Of a stretch of 11,792 bases of DNA, positions 1 through 6,703 are shown piece by piece. Position numbers and translations under genes: made by a program. The notes beneath the pieces were generated by a model, which was given only the letters and a program-made list of their open reading frames with translations, was not told the DNA's origin and searched no databases. Each line of letters starts with the position of its first letter. Position 1 is the first letter of the stretch. Source of the stretch: an uncultured Clostridia bacterium (GTDB lineage: Bacteria; Bacillota_A; Clostridia; Oscillospirales; Acutalibacteraceae); assembly GCA_937891215.1 (NCBI GenBank), contig CALAEU010000073.1, forward strand, positions 1-11,792, in the 5' to 3' direction.

Positions 1-356
<356 letters not shown>

Positions 357-570
357 ATTGTATTAAATCACTTCTATGAAGTGTTTCAATCTTCTATAGC
401 TTAATCGCTCATTCGATACACTTGCGTATCTGTCTTTTTCCTTTGACTTCTTTTTGAAGTCCGGATTTCTGCACTGTTGTGCTCAAAAAAATCTCAAGGG
501 TTTTTCTTTATCGTTGTTTAATTTTCAAGGTTCGTTTTGCTACCCTTTGAGCTCTCGCTCTCTTGAGTGC
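357..570 (-). other. rRNA operon leader with boxA-like site and several hairpins
   Basis: This is the transcribed spacer between the rrn promoter and the 16S 5' end. On the minus strand, 513-532 reads as a CCTTGAAAATTAAACAA-type sequence, similar to the boxA antitermination region found upstream of 16S in Firmicutes. It sits in the loop of a long-range stem: CTCAAAGGGT (542-551) pairs with ACCCTTGAG (493-501) with one bulged A. Nearer the 16S are small perfect hairpins at 369-383 (6-bp arms), 415-430 (5-bp arms), 445-461 (6-bp arms, 5-nt loop) and 471-482 (4-bp arms). Some are probably part of the RNase III processing region, but the partner sequence downstream of 16S is outside the window. 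The boxA assignment is by resemblance only. Confidence 0.6.
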
Positions 571-576
571 TTGCAT

Positions 577-605
577 ATAATATCAAATCTCTCCCCGTTT
601 GTCAA
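577..605 (-). promoter_or_regulatory. rrn promoter, sigma-A type
   Basis: On the minus strand there is TTGACA (600-605), a 17-bp spacer and TATTAT (577-582). The -35 is a perfect match, the -10 matches 5 of 6 bases, and the spacing is optimal. Transcription should start near 570, giving a leader of about 214 nt before mature 16S. I found no second promoter of similar quality between here and the 16S 5' end. Confidence 0.88.
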
Positions 606-660
606 CACTTTTTTTCAACTTTTTTTGAAATTTTTTAAATTTTTTTCAGATTTTTAAAAA
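606..660 (-). promoter_or_regulatory. UP-element-like phased A-tracts upstream of the rrn promoter
   Basis: Directly upstream of the rrn -35 box, the + strand carries T-runs at 609-615, 620-626, 631-636, 640-646 and 651-655. Their centres lie about 10 to 11 bp apart, in phase with the DNA helix. A-tracts in this position and phasing are known to bend DNA and to contact the RNA polymerase alpha C-terminal domain, so the stretch probably boosts rrn transcription. The effect is inferred; the spacing is read directly. Confidence 0.7.
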
Positions 661-790
661 ATTACTATATATTGTGTAAAAGTTACAAACAAACCACAAT
701 TTTCTTGTTCAAAACTTTGAAGAAAGAATGTATAAAACTCATTTTAGTGAAAAACCTATTAAAAATCATATTTTTAAGTGAGTGATAATC

Positions 791-1501
791 ATGTCAAAAA
801 ACAACTTTAAAAACACCTTTTTAAAATTCTGTGCATTTGTCCTTTCGTTAGCTTTAATTACCACTTCTGCATCCTATTATATAATAGTAACATCCCGTGG
901 CGAATCTGTCGCTACTCTTTCTAAATTAGGTTCACGTGGAGAAGAGGTAAGACGAATTCAGACCAAATTAAAACAATTAGGTTTTTATAATGGTAGTGTT
1001 GACGGAATTTATGGGAGTGGAACTCAGAAAGCAGTAAAACGATTTCAGTCTTCAGTCGGAATAACCGCAGATGGAATTGCTGGTAGTAAAACATTATTAT
1101 ATATGGGACTTGATTCATCATCGGGCGGTGGCTCTTATGGTTCTTACAGCTCATCTGATATATGGTTACTTGCCAAAGTAATTGAAGCAGAAGCTCGTGG
1201 CGAAAGTTACACAGGTCAGGTTGCTGTTGGCGCCGTTGTACTCAACAGAGTTGAGTCATCATCTTTTCCTGACACAATTTCTGGTGTGGTTTATCAGGCG
1301 GGTGCATTTTCTGCTGTTACGGACAGTAACTGGTCAGTTTCACCGAGTGCAACTTCCAGAAAAGCTGCACAGGATGCAATTAATGGCTGGGACCCGAGTT
1401 ACGGATGCTTATACTATTATAATCCTGCAAAGACCTCTAATAGATGGATAAGAACAAGACCAGTAGTAACAACTATTGGGTCGCACGTCTTCTGTAAATA
1501 A
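791..1501 (+). CDS. sleB: SleB-like spore cortex-lytic enzyme
   Basis: The product is a peptidoglycan hydrolase expected to degrade spore cortex during germination (SleB family: lytic transglycosylase acting on muramic-lactam peptidoglycan). The 236-residue protein has a basic N-terminus and a hydrophobic signal or anchor segment at about residues 11-33. A PG_binding_1 repeat follows at about 43-107 (LGSRGEEVRRIQTKL, VDGIYGSGTQKAVKRFQ, GITADGIAGSKTL), then a Ser/Gly linker at about 108-123 and a Hydrolase_2 domain to the end. The conserved EAEARGE stretch (residues 132-138) holds the presumed catalytic glutamate. The ATG at 791 is chosen because a weak GTGAG site lies 7 nt upstream; an in-frame GTG at 782 has no ribosome binding site. 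The gene stands alone, divergent from rrn. Its two-domain architecture favours SleB over CwlJ, but clostridia carry paralogous hydrolases, so a vegetative role is possible. Confidence 0.88.
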   Translation: MSKNNFKNTFLKFCAFVLSLALITTSASYYIIVTSRGESVATLSKLGSRGEEVRRIQTKLKQLGFYNGSVDGIYGSGTQKAVKRFQSSVGITADGIAGSKTLLYMGLDSSSGGGSYGSYSSSDIWLLAKVIEAEARGESYTGQVAVGAVVLNRVESSSFPDTISGVVYQAGAFSAVTDSNWSVSPSATSRKAAQDAINGWDPSYGCLYYYNPAKTSNRWIRTRPVVTTIGSHVFCK

Positions 1502-1510
1502 CACAAAAGA

Positions 1511-1608
1511 AGGGACTAGGAAACAGAACTCAGTGTTATAACCAAAACTAACTCTAAATCTTCCAGATAAATTCTAATCCCTAGTCCCTAGCCTCTAACC
1601 CCTATATA
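1511..1608. repeat. Heptamer tandem repeats in inverted arrangement
   Basis: The 264-bp gap after the sleB-like gene contains two sets of 7-bp units. On the + strand there are three adjoining units at 1513-1533: GGACTAG, GAAACAG, AACTCAG. At 1574-1601 there are four units on the opposite strand (+ strand CTAATCC, CTAGTCC, CTAGCCT, CTAACCC). The two sets share a perfect 10-bp inverted repeat, AGGGACTAGG (1511-1520) and CCTAGTCCCT (1580-1589), with a 59-nt loop. There is no U-tract directly after it, so it is not an ordinary terminator. Related heptamers occur at 11410-11444. Confidence 0.65.
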
Positions 1609-1626
1609 TATTGTATTAAAAAGTTT

Positions 1627-1663
1627 GTCGAAAAAATAACAAAACACTTGTAAATTTTTCGAC
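1627..1663. promoter_or_regulatory. Inverted repeat over the decarboxylase promoter, possible operator
   Basis: GTCGAAAAA (1627-1635) and TTTTTCGAC (1655-1663) form perfect 9-bp arms separated by 19 bp. The right arm lies inside the spacer of the promoter at 1648-1676 and the left arm just upstream of its -35. A dimeric regulator bound here would interfere with RNA polymerase. No specific regulator is recognised. Confidence 0.35.
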
Positions 1664-1676
1664 TTTATAGTATGAT
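1648..1676 (+). promoter_or_regulatory. Promoter of the decarboxylase operon
   Basis: TTGTAA (1648-1653), a 17-bp spacer and TATGAT (1671-1676) make a good sigma-A promoter, with a start expected near 1683. The 5' untranslated region would be about 89 nt. It contains a 7-bp inverted repeat, GTGAATT (1684-1690) and AATTCAC (1713-1719), with a 22-nt loop. No known riboswitch is recognised. Confidence 0.6.
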
Positions 1677-1771
1677 ATATTGGGTGAATTTGGAAGTCAA
1701 TTTTAATTATTCAATTCACACATTTATAGTTTAATTTTTAATTTTACATATTATGCAAAGGAGAAATGACG

Positions 1772-3154
1772 ATGCAAAAGGTACAATTTACCGAAACAGT
1801 GCTCCGTGATGCTAACCAGTCACTCATTGCCACAAGAATGAAGTTCAACGAATTTGAACCAATTCTTAAAACTCTTGACAAAGCTGGTTATTATTCCCTC
1901 GAATGCTGGGGCGGTGCAACTTTTGACTCATGCCTTCGTTATCTTAATGAAGACCCATGGGAAAGACTCAGAAAAATTAAAAAGGCTTGTCCTAACACAA
2001 AACTTCAGATGCTTTTAAGAGGTCAGAACCTTTTAGGTTATCATCACTATCCAGATGATGTTGTTCGTATGTTCGTTAAAAAAAGTGTTGAAAATGGTAT
2101 TGATATTATCCGTATTTTCGATGCACTCAACGACGTTAAGAACATTGAAGTTGCAGTTGACGAAACAATCAAAAATGGTGCTATTGCTTCAGGTGCTATC
2201 TGCTACACAATCAGCCCTATTCATACTCTCGAATCTTATGTTGAACTTGCAAAAAATATGAAGAGTATCGGTTGTCAGACAATTGCAATTAAAGATATGG
2301 CAGGTATTTTAAGCCCTGCAGAGGCTTATAAATTAGTTTCTGCTCTTAAAGATGCGGTAGATTTACCACTCGTGCTTCACACACACAGCACAACAGGTCT
2401 TGGATTTATGACACTTTTAAAGGCAGTTGAAGCTGGTTGTGATGTTGTTGATACTGCAATTTCTTCAATGTCAGGTGGTACTTCACAACCTGCAACTGAA
2501 ACTCTTCAATACACACTCAGTGAATTAGGTTATGAAACAGGTCTTGATAGTGAAGTTCTTAAAGAAATCGGTGATTTCTTCAAACCTATCAGAGCTGAAT
2601 ACTTAAAGAGCGGTCAACTTAACCCAACAGTTCTTGCAACTGATACAAAAGCTCTTAACTACCAGGTTCCTGGCGGTATGCTTTCAAACCTTGTTGCTCA
2701 ACTTACTGCACAAGGCAAAATGGACAAGTTTGACGAAGTTCTTCTTGAAACTCCTCGAGTTCGTGAAGATTTAGGTTACCCACCACTTGTTACTCCTATG
2801 AGCCAGATGGTTGGTGTTCAGGCAACAAACAATGTTCTTGCCGGCGAAAGATACAAAAACGTTTCTAAAGAAGTTAAATCTTACCTTAGAGGTGAATATG
2901 GTAAAGCACCAGGCGAAGTTAATGAAGAAGTTCGCAAACAAATTCTTGGTGATGCTGAACTTGTAGAGGGAAGATATGCTGATACACTTGAACCTGCATT
3001 TGAAACAGCAAAAGCAGAAATCGGTGACAAAGCTAAATCTGATGAAGATGTACTTTCATATATTGCATTCCCTGCACAAGCAGAAAAATTCTTTGATTAC
3101 AGAGAAGAAATGAAAGATAAAATATACACCTATGAATTTAAGGCTGTTGAATAA
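1772..3154 (+). CDS. oadA: Carboxyltransferase (oxaloacetate decarboxylase alpha / transcarboxylase 5S type)
   Basis: This is a biotin-dependent carboxyltransferase that moves CO2 between an oxo-acid (oxaloacetate/pyruvate) and carboxybiotin on a carrier protein in the cytoplasm. The 460-residue product has a DRE-TIM metallolyase-type barrel beginning with ETVLRDANQSL (Asp13, metal ligand). The lysine of AIKDMAG (Lys174), which is carbamylated in this family, and the HTHSTTG motif (His203, His205, metal ligands) follow. A conserved C-terminal PYC_OADA region follows at about 280-460. Many relatives carry a biotinyl domain at the C-terminus; here it is absent and supplied by the separate gene at 3631. 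The ATG at 1772 is preferred over one at 1766 because AAAGGAG (1757-1763) lies 8 nt before it but only 2 nt before the other. It is first gene of a three-gene operon. The same fold serves pyruvate carboxylase subunit B and transcarboxylase 5S, so the exact reaction is uncertain. Confidence 0.88.
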   Translation: MQKVQFTETVLRDANQSLIATRMKFNEFEPILKTLDKAGYYSLECWGGATFDSCLRYLNEDPWERLRKIKKACPNTKLQMLLRGQNLLGYHHYPDDVVRMFVKKSVENGIDIIRIFDALNDVKNIEVAVDETIKNGAIASGAICYTISPIHTLESYVELAKNMKSIGCQTIAIKDMAGILSPAEAYKLVSALKDAVDLPLVLHTHSTTGLGFMTLLKAVEAGCDVVDTAISSMSGGTSQPATETLQYTLSELGYETGLDSEVLKEIGDFFKPIRAEYLKSGQLNPTVLATDTKALNYQVPGGMLSNLVAQLTAQGKMDKFDEVLLETPRVREDLGYPPLVTPMSQMVGVQATNNVLAGERYKNVSKEVKSYLRGEYGKAPGEVNEEVRKQILGDAELVEGRYADTLEPAFETAKAEIGDKAKSDEDVLSYIAFPAQAEKFFDYREEMKDKIYTYEFKAVE

Positions 3155-3166
3155 GGGGGATTTTAA

Positions 3167-3625
3167 ATGACTAATCTTCTTTTATCTGCAGGATTTAATT
3201 TCGCTGATTATAAAGCATATATAATTCTTGCGGTTCTTGTTGCTGCTTTAATTATCTGGAAAGTAATTTCTTCAAAAATGAAAAAATCTGAGCCTGCAAC
3301 CTCTGTTGCAATTATCGGTGAAGCTCCTGAAGAGAATACCACTGTTAATGCCGAAGAACCAAAAAACACAGAACCGGTTTATACAGGTTATGTTACACTT
3401 GAAGGTCTTACTGAGCAGGATGCTGCAACTATTATGGCAATCACTTCTCACAAAACAGGTATTCCAATTGAAAGGCTCGGCTTTTGCTCAATAAAACTTA
3501 AAAGCCCTGAACTTATAAATGTTTCTGAACAAGATGCGGCGGCTGTTATGGCGATTACATCTCATAAAACAGGTATTCCGCTTGAAAATCTTTACTTTAA
3601 ATCTATTAAATTATTGGAGGATTAA
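3167..3625 (+). CDS. Small membrane-anchored OadG/gamma-like subunit with duplicated C-terminal motif
   Basis: The 152-residue protein has one hydrophobic segment at about residues 17-34, a charged and Ala/Glu/Pro-containing linker at about 36-75, and two copies of a 32-residue unit at 81-112 and 119-150. The units share EQDAA and MAITSHKTGIP and end in SIKL; 23 of 32 positions are identical. The two DNA copies differ mostly at synonymous positions, which suggests an old duplication held by selection on the protein. Topology (one helix then a soluble tail), size and position between carboxyltransferase and biotin carrier genes fit the gamma/delta subunits of sodium-pumping decarboxylases, whose tails carry an Ala-rich short helix followed by an RSIR-like strand. 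I infer an assembly role from this; direct family membership is not certain. GGGGGA (3155-3160) is the ribosome binding site, 12 bp after the upstream stop. Confidence 0.7.
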   Translation: MTNLLLSAGFNFADYKAYIILAVLVAALIIWKVISSKMKKSEPATSVAIIGEAPEENTTVNAEEPKNTEPVYTGYVTLEGLTEQDAATIMAITSHKTGIPIERLGFCSIKLKSPELINVSEQDAAAVMAITSHKTGIPLENLYFKSIKLLED

Positions 3626-3630
3626 CACTC

Positions 3631-4044
3631 ATGAAGTATGTAGTAACTTTAAATGGTAAAAATTATGAAGTTGAAGTAACTGAAACAGATGCTATTGTTA
3701 CAGGTATTACAGAAGTTCCTGTTATGGTAGCGGCAGCTCCTGTTGCTCCTGTAGCTGCTCCAGCGGTTACACCTGCAGAAGCACCAAAAGCTGAAGAAAC
3801 CCCAGCAGCTGCACCTGCTGCTCCAACAGCAAGTGGCACACAAGTAAAAGCTCCTATGCCAGGTTCAATTCTCACAGTAAAAGCAAGTGTTGGTCAGGCT
3901 GTTAAAGCTGGCGATGTTCTCGTAGTTCTTGAAGCTATGAAAATGGAAAATGATATTACTGCTCCTTGCGATGGTACTGTTAAAGAAATCGTTGTTACAA
4001 AAGGCACAACAGTTAATACTGATGATGTTCTTGTTGTTATCTGA
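3631..4044 (+). CDS. Biotin carboxyl carrier protein of the decarboxylase complex
   Basis: The 137-residue product carries covalently bound biotin that shuttles CO2 from the carboxyltransferase at 1772 to its partner enzyme. It has a short N-terminal segment (residues 1-30), a flexible Ala/Pro-rich linker at about 31-70 and a biotinyl/lipoyl domain at about 71-137. The biotinylation motif EAMKMEN is present, with the acceptor at Lys104, along with the usual KAPMPG start and the APCDGTVKEI second-half repeat. GGAGG (3616-3620) lies 10 nt before the ATG. The gene follows the gamma-like gene by 5 bp and ends the operon before the terminator at 4069. It corresponds to OadC/MmdC or transcarboxylase 1.3S proteins; which of these depends on a partner gene not seen here. 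Confidence 0.93.
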   Translation: MKYVVTLNGKNYEVEVTETDAIVTGITEVPVMVAAAPVAPVAAPAVTPAEAPKAEETPAAAPAAPTASGTQVKAPMPGSILTVKASVGQAVKAGDVLVVLEAMKMENDITAPCDGTVKEIVVTKGTTVNTDDVLVVI

Positions 4045-4068
4045 TTATTTAATTTTCTGAACATAATT

Positions 4069-4107
4069 AGAGATGGTTATGAACTTTAAAAATTCATAAC
4101 CATCTCT
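4069..4107. terminator. Terminator shared by two convergent operons
   Basis: AGAGATGGTTATGAA (4069-4083) and TTCATAACCATCTCT (4093-4107) form a perfect 15-bp stem with a 9-nt loop. On the + strand it is followed by TTATTTATT, a reasonable U-rich tail for the decarboxylase operon. On the minus strand the stop codon of the dehydrogenase gene (4108-4110) directly touches the stem. The minus-strand tail is less U-rich, so termination in that direction is probably weaker. Confidence 0.88.
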
Positions 4108-5175
4108 TTATTTATTAAATATTCCTTGCATTTCAATTGATGCAAATTCTTTTAATGGAAATTTAACCGGCAACCCTGTTTTCTGACTTTTGTAAATAGC
4201 AAGAACAATTTCTATAACTCTTTTACCTACATATAAGTCAACATAAGGTTTTCTGTTATTTATAATTGAATCAATAAAATCTGCATAAAGACTTGTGTGA
4301 CCATTACCATAAACATTTTTTGCTTTTTCGTCAACCGCTAAAGTTTCATCATCTTCAGGAAGATTGTCAGAAAATCTCCAGGTATCAACTTTATTTGCGT
4401 AGTGGCCGCCGAGTCTTACTGTACCATTCTCACCAAAAATAGTCAGAGTCTGTTCAAAATCTTCAAAACAGTTTACTGTACCTTCAACAGTAGCAACTGC
4501 ACCATTTTTAAAACGGATAACTGCAACGCCTATATCTTCACCCTCAATACATTCGTGAAAAGCATTATTTGTCATTCCGTAAACTTCTTCTACTTCTTCA
4601 CCAAGCATCCACGAAAGCAAATCTATTCCGTGAATACACTGATTCATTAAAGTACCGCCATCACTCGCCCATTTACCACGCCAGTTTTCTGCGGTATAAT
4701 ATTCATCACCTCTGTGCCAACGGATATTTATAGAGCCGTGAGAAATTTTACCAAAACGGTCTGTTTCTATTGCCTTATGTAAATGTTGAACCGCTATATT
4801 AAATCTGTTCTGATGAGAAACGCAAGCAGTAACATTATTCTTTTCAACTATTTCTATAATTCGGTCTGCATCCTGAATTGACATAGCAATCGGCTTTTCG
4901 ACAATGAAATTTATTTTATTATCTGCACAGTAAATTGCAATTTCTGCGTGTCTTCCACTATCAGTTGCAATAGCAACAAAATCAGGTTTTGTTTCAAAAA
5001 TCATTTTCTTATAATCTGTAAAAATTTTGACATCACTTAATGAAAAATCGTCAATAAGCTTCTGTGCTTTTTCAGGAATAATATCACAAAGAGCGACAAT
5101 TTCTAAATTATTCAATGTCGCCGCTTTAATATGATTTTTTGAAACTCTTCCACAACCTATAAGTGCATACTTCAT
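4108..5175 (-). CDS. Gfo/Idh/MocA oxidoreductase, WlbA/WbpB-like sugar-nucleotide 3-dehydrogenase
   Basis: This is an NAD(P)-dependent dehydrogenase of 355 residues with an N-terminal Rossmann fold (ALIGCGRVSKNH, residues 4-15) and the family EKP motif (Lys94). The C-terminal substrate domain contains VSHQNRFN (119-126), EYYTAENWRGKW (158-169) and SDGGTLMNQCIHGIDLL, with His182 as presumed catalytic base. The EYY-WRG-DGG-MNQ-H pattern resembles WlbA/WbpB, which oxidise the 3-position of UDP-GlcNAcA on the way to diacetamido-uronic acids. That substrate is inferred from motifs and from the polysaccharide setting; an inositol or other sugar substrate remains possible. It is the last gene of the cps-type operon. 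Its ATG is 6 bp after the phosphatase stop, and its AGAGG ribosome binding site lies inside the end of that gene, so translation is probably coupled. Confidence 0.85.
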   Translation of the reverse strand: MKYALIGCGRVSKNHIKAATLNNLEIVALCDIIPEKAQKLIDDFSLSDVKIFTDYKKMIFETKPDFVAIATDSGRHAEIAIYCADNKINFIVEKPIAMSIQDADRIIEIVEKNNVTACVSHQNRFNIAVQHLHKAIETDRFGKISHGSINIRWHRGDEYYTAENWRGKWASDGGTLMNQCIHGIDLLSWMLGEEVEEVYGMTNNAFHECIEGEDIGVAVIRFKNGAVATVEGTVNCFEDFEQTLTIFGENGTVRLGGHYANKVDTWRFSDNLPEDDETLAVDEKAKNVYGNGHTSLYADFIDSIINNRKPYVDLYVGKRVIEIVLAIYKSQKTGLPVKFPLKEFASIEMQGIFNK

Positions 5176-5181
5176 ATTATC

Positions 5182-5892
5182 TTATCCTCTCGGTGCATAA
5201 GTTTCTTCATATCTTAAAAATCTTTCCATTATTTCATCATCTGCTTTTTTTTCGACTTTTGAAATTGCAGGACCTAAATTAGGTTTTCTGTCTGTTAAAT
5301 TATGAGTATCTGAACCTAAAAAATCTATTGCGTGATTATTTATAAGTTTCATAGCTCTTCTTGAACTGAATGTACCTAAAATATATTCTGCATTCATCTG
5401 CATAAGAATTCCTTCATCTTTAAACTCATAAATCCAGTCTAAATTTTTCTGGTATGAAAAATATCTTTCAATATGAGCAAAAACAGGAACAACATCAAGT
5501 TTCTCGTTTAAAGATAAAACTTCTTTTATTTCTTTATCTGACCATTTTGAAAAAGGCATTTCCACAAGTAATAAATTTGTTCCCTGATATGTGAGTTTTT
5601 TTAAATCTTCAACTCCACTCATACCACGGAAATATTTTACTTCTGCACCACAGAAAACTTCTGGTAAACCTTCTTCATCTTTCATTGCTTCTCGGAGCTT
5701 TTGTTCTGCCGCATTTCGTCTTACTAAAAATTCATCAGGTGTTTCACCACTCTGTGAAGCATAAAAATGTGGCGTTGCGGCAACTCTGTCTATACCATAA
5801 TCCGCCATCATTCTGAGAGCCTTTATAGATTCTTGGGTCGTTTTACAACCATCATCTATTCCTGGCAATATATGTGAATGGAAATCTGTCAT
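5182..5892 (-). CDS. cpsB: CpsB/YwqE-type protein-tyrosine phosphatase (PHP fold)
   Basis: This is a metal-dependent phosphotyrosine phosphatase expected to dephosphorylate the CpsD kinase tail and so control capsule or exopolysaccharide output. The 236-residue protein begins with the PHP signature DFHSHILPGIDDG (His5, His7, Asp14). It then shows ATPHFY (His42), GAEVKY (Glu83), FAHIERY (His139) and GSDTHN (Asp194, His196), which is the full set of expected metal ligands. Length is typical for the family. The start is supported by AGGGGGA shortly upstream. It is separated from the kinase gene by 88 bp that contain a strong hairpin (5943-5969), so its level may differ from that of the kinase. 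It is unrelated in fold to low-molecular-weight phosphatases of the Wzb type. Confidence 0.93.
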   Translation of the reverse strand: MTDFHSHILPGIDDGCKTTQESIKALRMMADYGIDRVAATPHFYASQSGETPDEFLVRRNAAEQKLREAMKDEEGLPEVFCGAEVKYFRGMSGVEDLKKLTYQGTNLLLVEMPFSKWSDKEIKEVLSLNEKLDVVPVFAHIERYFSYQKNLDWIYEFKDEGILMQMNAEYILGTFSSRRAMKLINNHAIDFLGSDTHNLTDRKPNLGPAISKVEKKADDEIMERFLRYEETYAPRG

Positions 5893-5942
5893 TTCAGTTC
5901 CCCCTATTTCTATCTGTTCATTTTTATAAGTTTATTTAATTA

Positions 5943-5969
5943 AGGTGACGAGAGAAACTCTCGTCACCT
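5943..5969 (-). terminator. Strong hairpin between kinase and phosphatase genes (attenuator or processing site)
   Basis: GGTGACGAGAG (5944-5954), a 3-nt loop and CTCTCGTCACC (5958-5968) form an 11-bp perfect stem, extended to 12 by the flanking A-T pair. On the minus strand it is followed by TAATTAAATAAAC, a poor U-tract. This suggests partial termination, mRNA end protection or an RNase processing point rather than full termination inside the operon. Confidence 0.55.
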
Positions 5970-5980
5970 ATTAGTACACT

Positions 5981-6700
5981 TTATCTTCCATATTTACCAT
6001 AACCATATTTTGAAGAGTACTTTTTACTATAACTACTCTTTTTTGCACCCTCAGCACTATTATAAACAAAGCCAAGAATTTTCACATTTGCAAATTCAAG
6101 TTGACGCATTGCTTCGCCGAGTTCCGCAGTAGTAGCTCTGCCACCACGAACAACAAAGACAATACCACTCAAATATTTCGAACAAACAAGTGCATCTGAA
6201 ACAATTGTTACAGGTGGTAAGTCAATAATAATATAATCATAGTGAGCTGAAAGACCATTTAAAAGTTTTTCCATACGAGCAGAACCTAAAAGCTCTGTTG
6301 GGTTTGGTGGTGTATTACCTGCTGGCATTACATCAAACCCTTTATCTTCAAGTCTGTAAATTGCTTTTTCAACGTCATTCATACCAACAAGAAGGTTTGA
6401 AAGACCAGGCGCTGCTTTAAATCCTAATTTCTTATGAATAGTAGGCAAACGCATATCTGAGTCTATAAGTAAAACTCTTTTACCAGCTTCTGCCATAGCC
6501 ATAGCAGTATTAGCAGCAGTTAAACTCTTACCCTCTGATGGAATTGTACTTGTAATACCAATAACGTGGCACTTTGCATCATCAGAGAATGAGAAGAAAA
6601 GGTTTGTTCTTAAAAGGTTGTAAGCTTCTTTTGCAGCAAAGCTGATTCCATTAGCGGTAGCTTCACTTTTTGTATAATAAGATTTTCTTTTCTTAGCCAT
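5981..6700 (-). CDS. cpsD: CpsD/CapB-type bacterial tyrosine kinase (BY-kinase)
   Basis: This is a cytoplasmic autokinase that works with the membrane protein encoded just upstream to control polysaccharide polymerisation and export. The 239-residue P-loop protein has Walker A TSTIPSEGKS (residues 50-59, Lys58), Walker A' VLLIDSDMRLP (76-86) and Walker B YIIIDLPPV (156-164). The C-terminus ends in a tyrosine cluster with Tyr224, 228, 232, 234 and 237 among Ser, Lys and Gly residues, the expected autophosphorylation tail. An EAYNLLRTNL segment (25-34) matches the EXXRXXRTNLXF-type interface motif of the family. As usual in Firmicutes, kinase and transmembrane activator are separate proteins. 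The ATG lies 3 bp after the upstream stop, indicating translational coupling. Confidence 0.94.
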   Translation of the reverse strand: MAKKRKSYYTKSEATANGISFAAKEAYNLLRTNLFFSFSDDAKCHVIGITSTIPSEGKSLTAANTAMAMAEAGKRVLLIDSDMRLPTIHKKLGFKAAPGLSNLLVGMNDVEKAIYRLEDKGFDVMPAGNTPPNPTELLGSARMEKLLNGLSAHYDYIIIDLPPVTIVSDALVCSKYLSGIVFVVRGGRATTAELGEAMRQLEFANVKILGFVYNSAEGAKKSSYSKKYSSKYGYGKYGR

Positions 6701-6703
6701 TTC

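Noticed and set aside
454..657. Open frame of 67 codons on the + strand, Phe-rich at its end
   Set aside because: It runs antisense through the rrn leader, promoter and A-tracts. The Phe run is the phased T-runs; no ribosome binding site.
718..746. Possible sporulation (sigma-G-like) promoter for the sleB-like gene, TGAAGA and CATTTTA
   Set aside because: The -10 resembles CATnnTA, but the -35 match and the 16-bp spacing are too weak, and similar words are common in such AT-rich DNA.
782..790. GTG at 782 as the sleB-like start
   Set aside because: No ribosome binding site precedes it, and it adds only three residues before an ATG with a better-placed GTGAG.
3649..3875. Two overlapping minus-strand open frames rich in Ala/Gly/Thr or Cys/Ser
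   Set aside because: They are shadows of the Ala/Pro linker of the biotin carrier; composition and lack of a ribosome binding site argue against coding.
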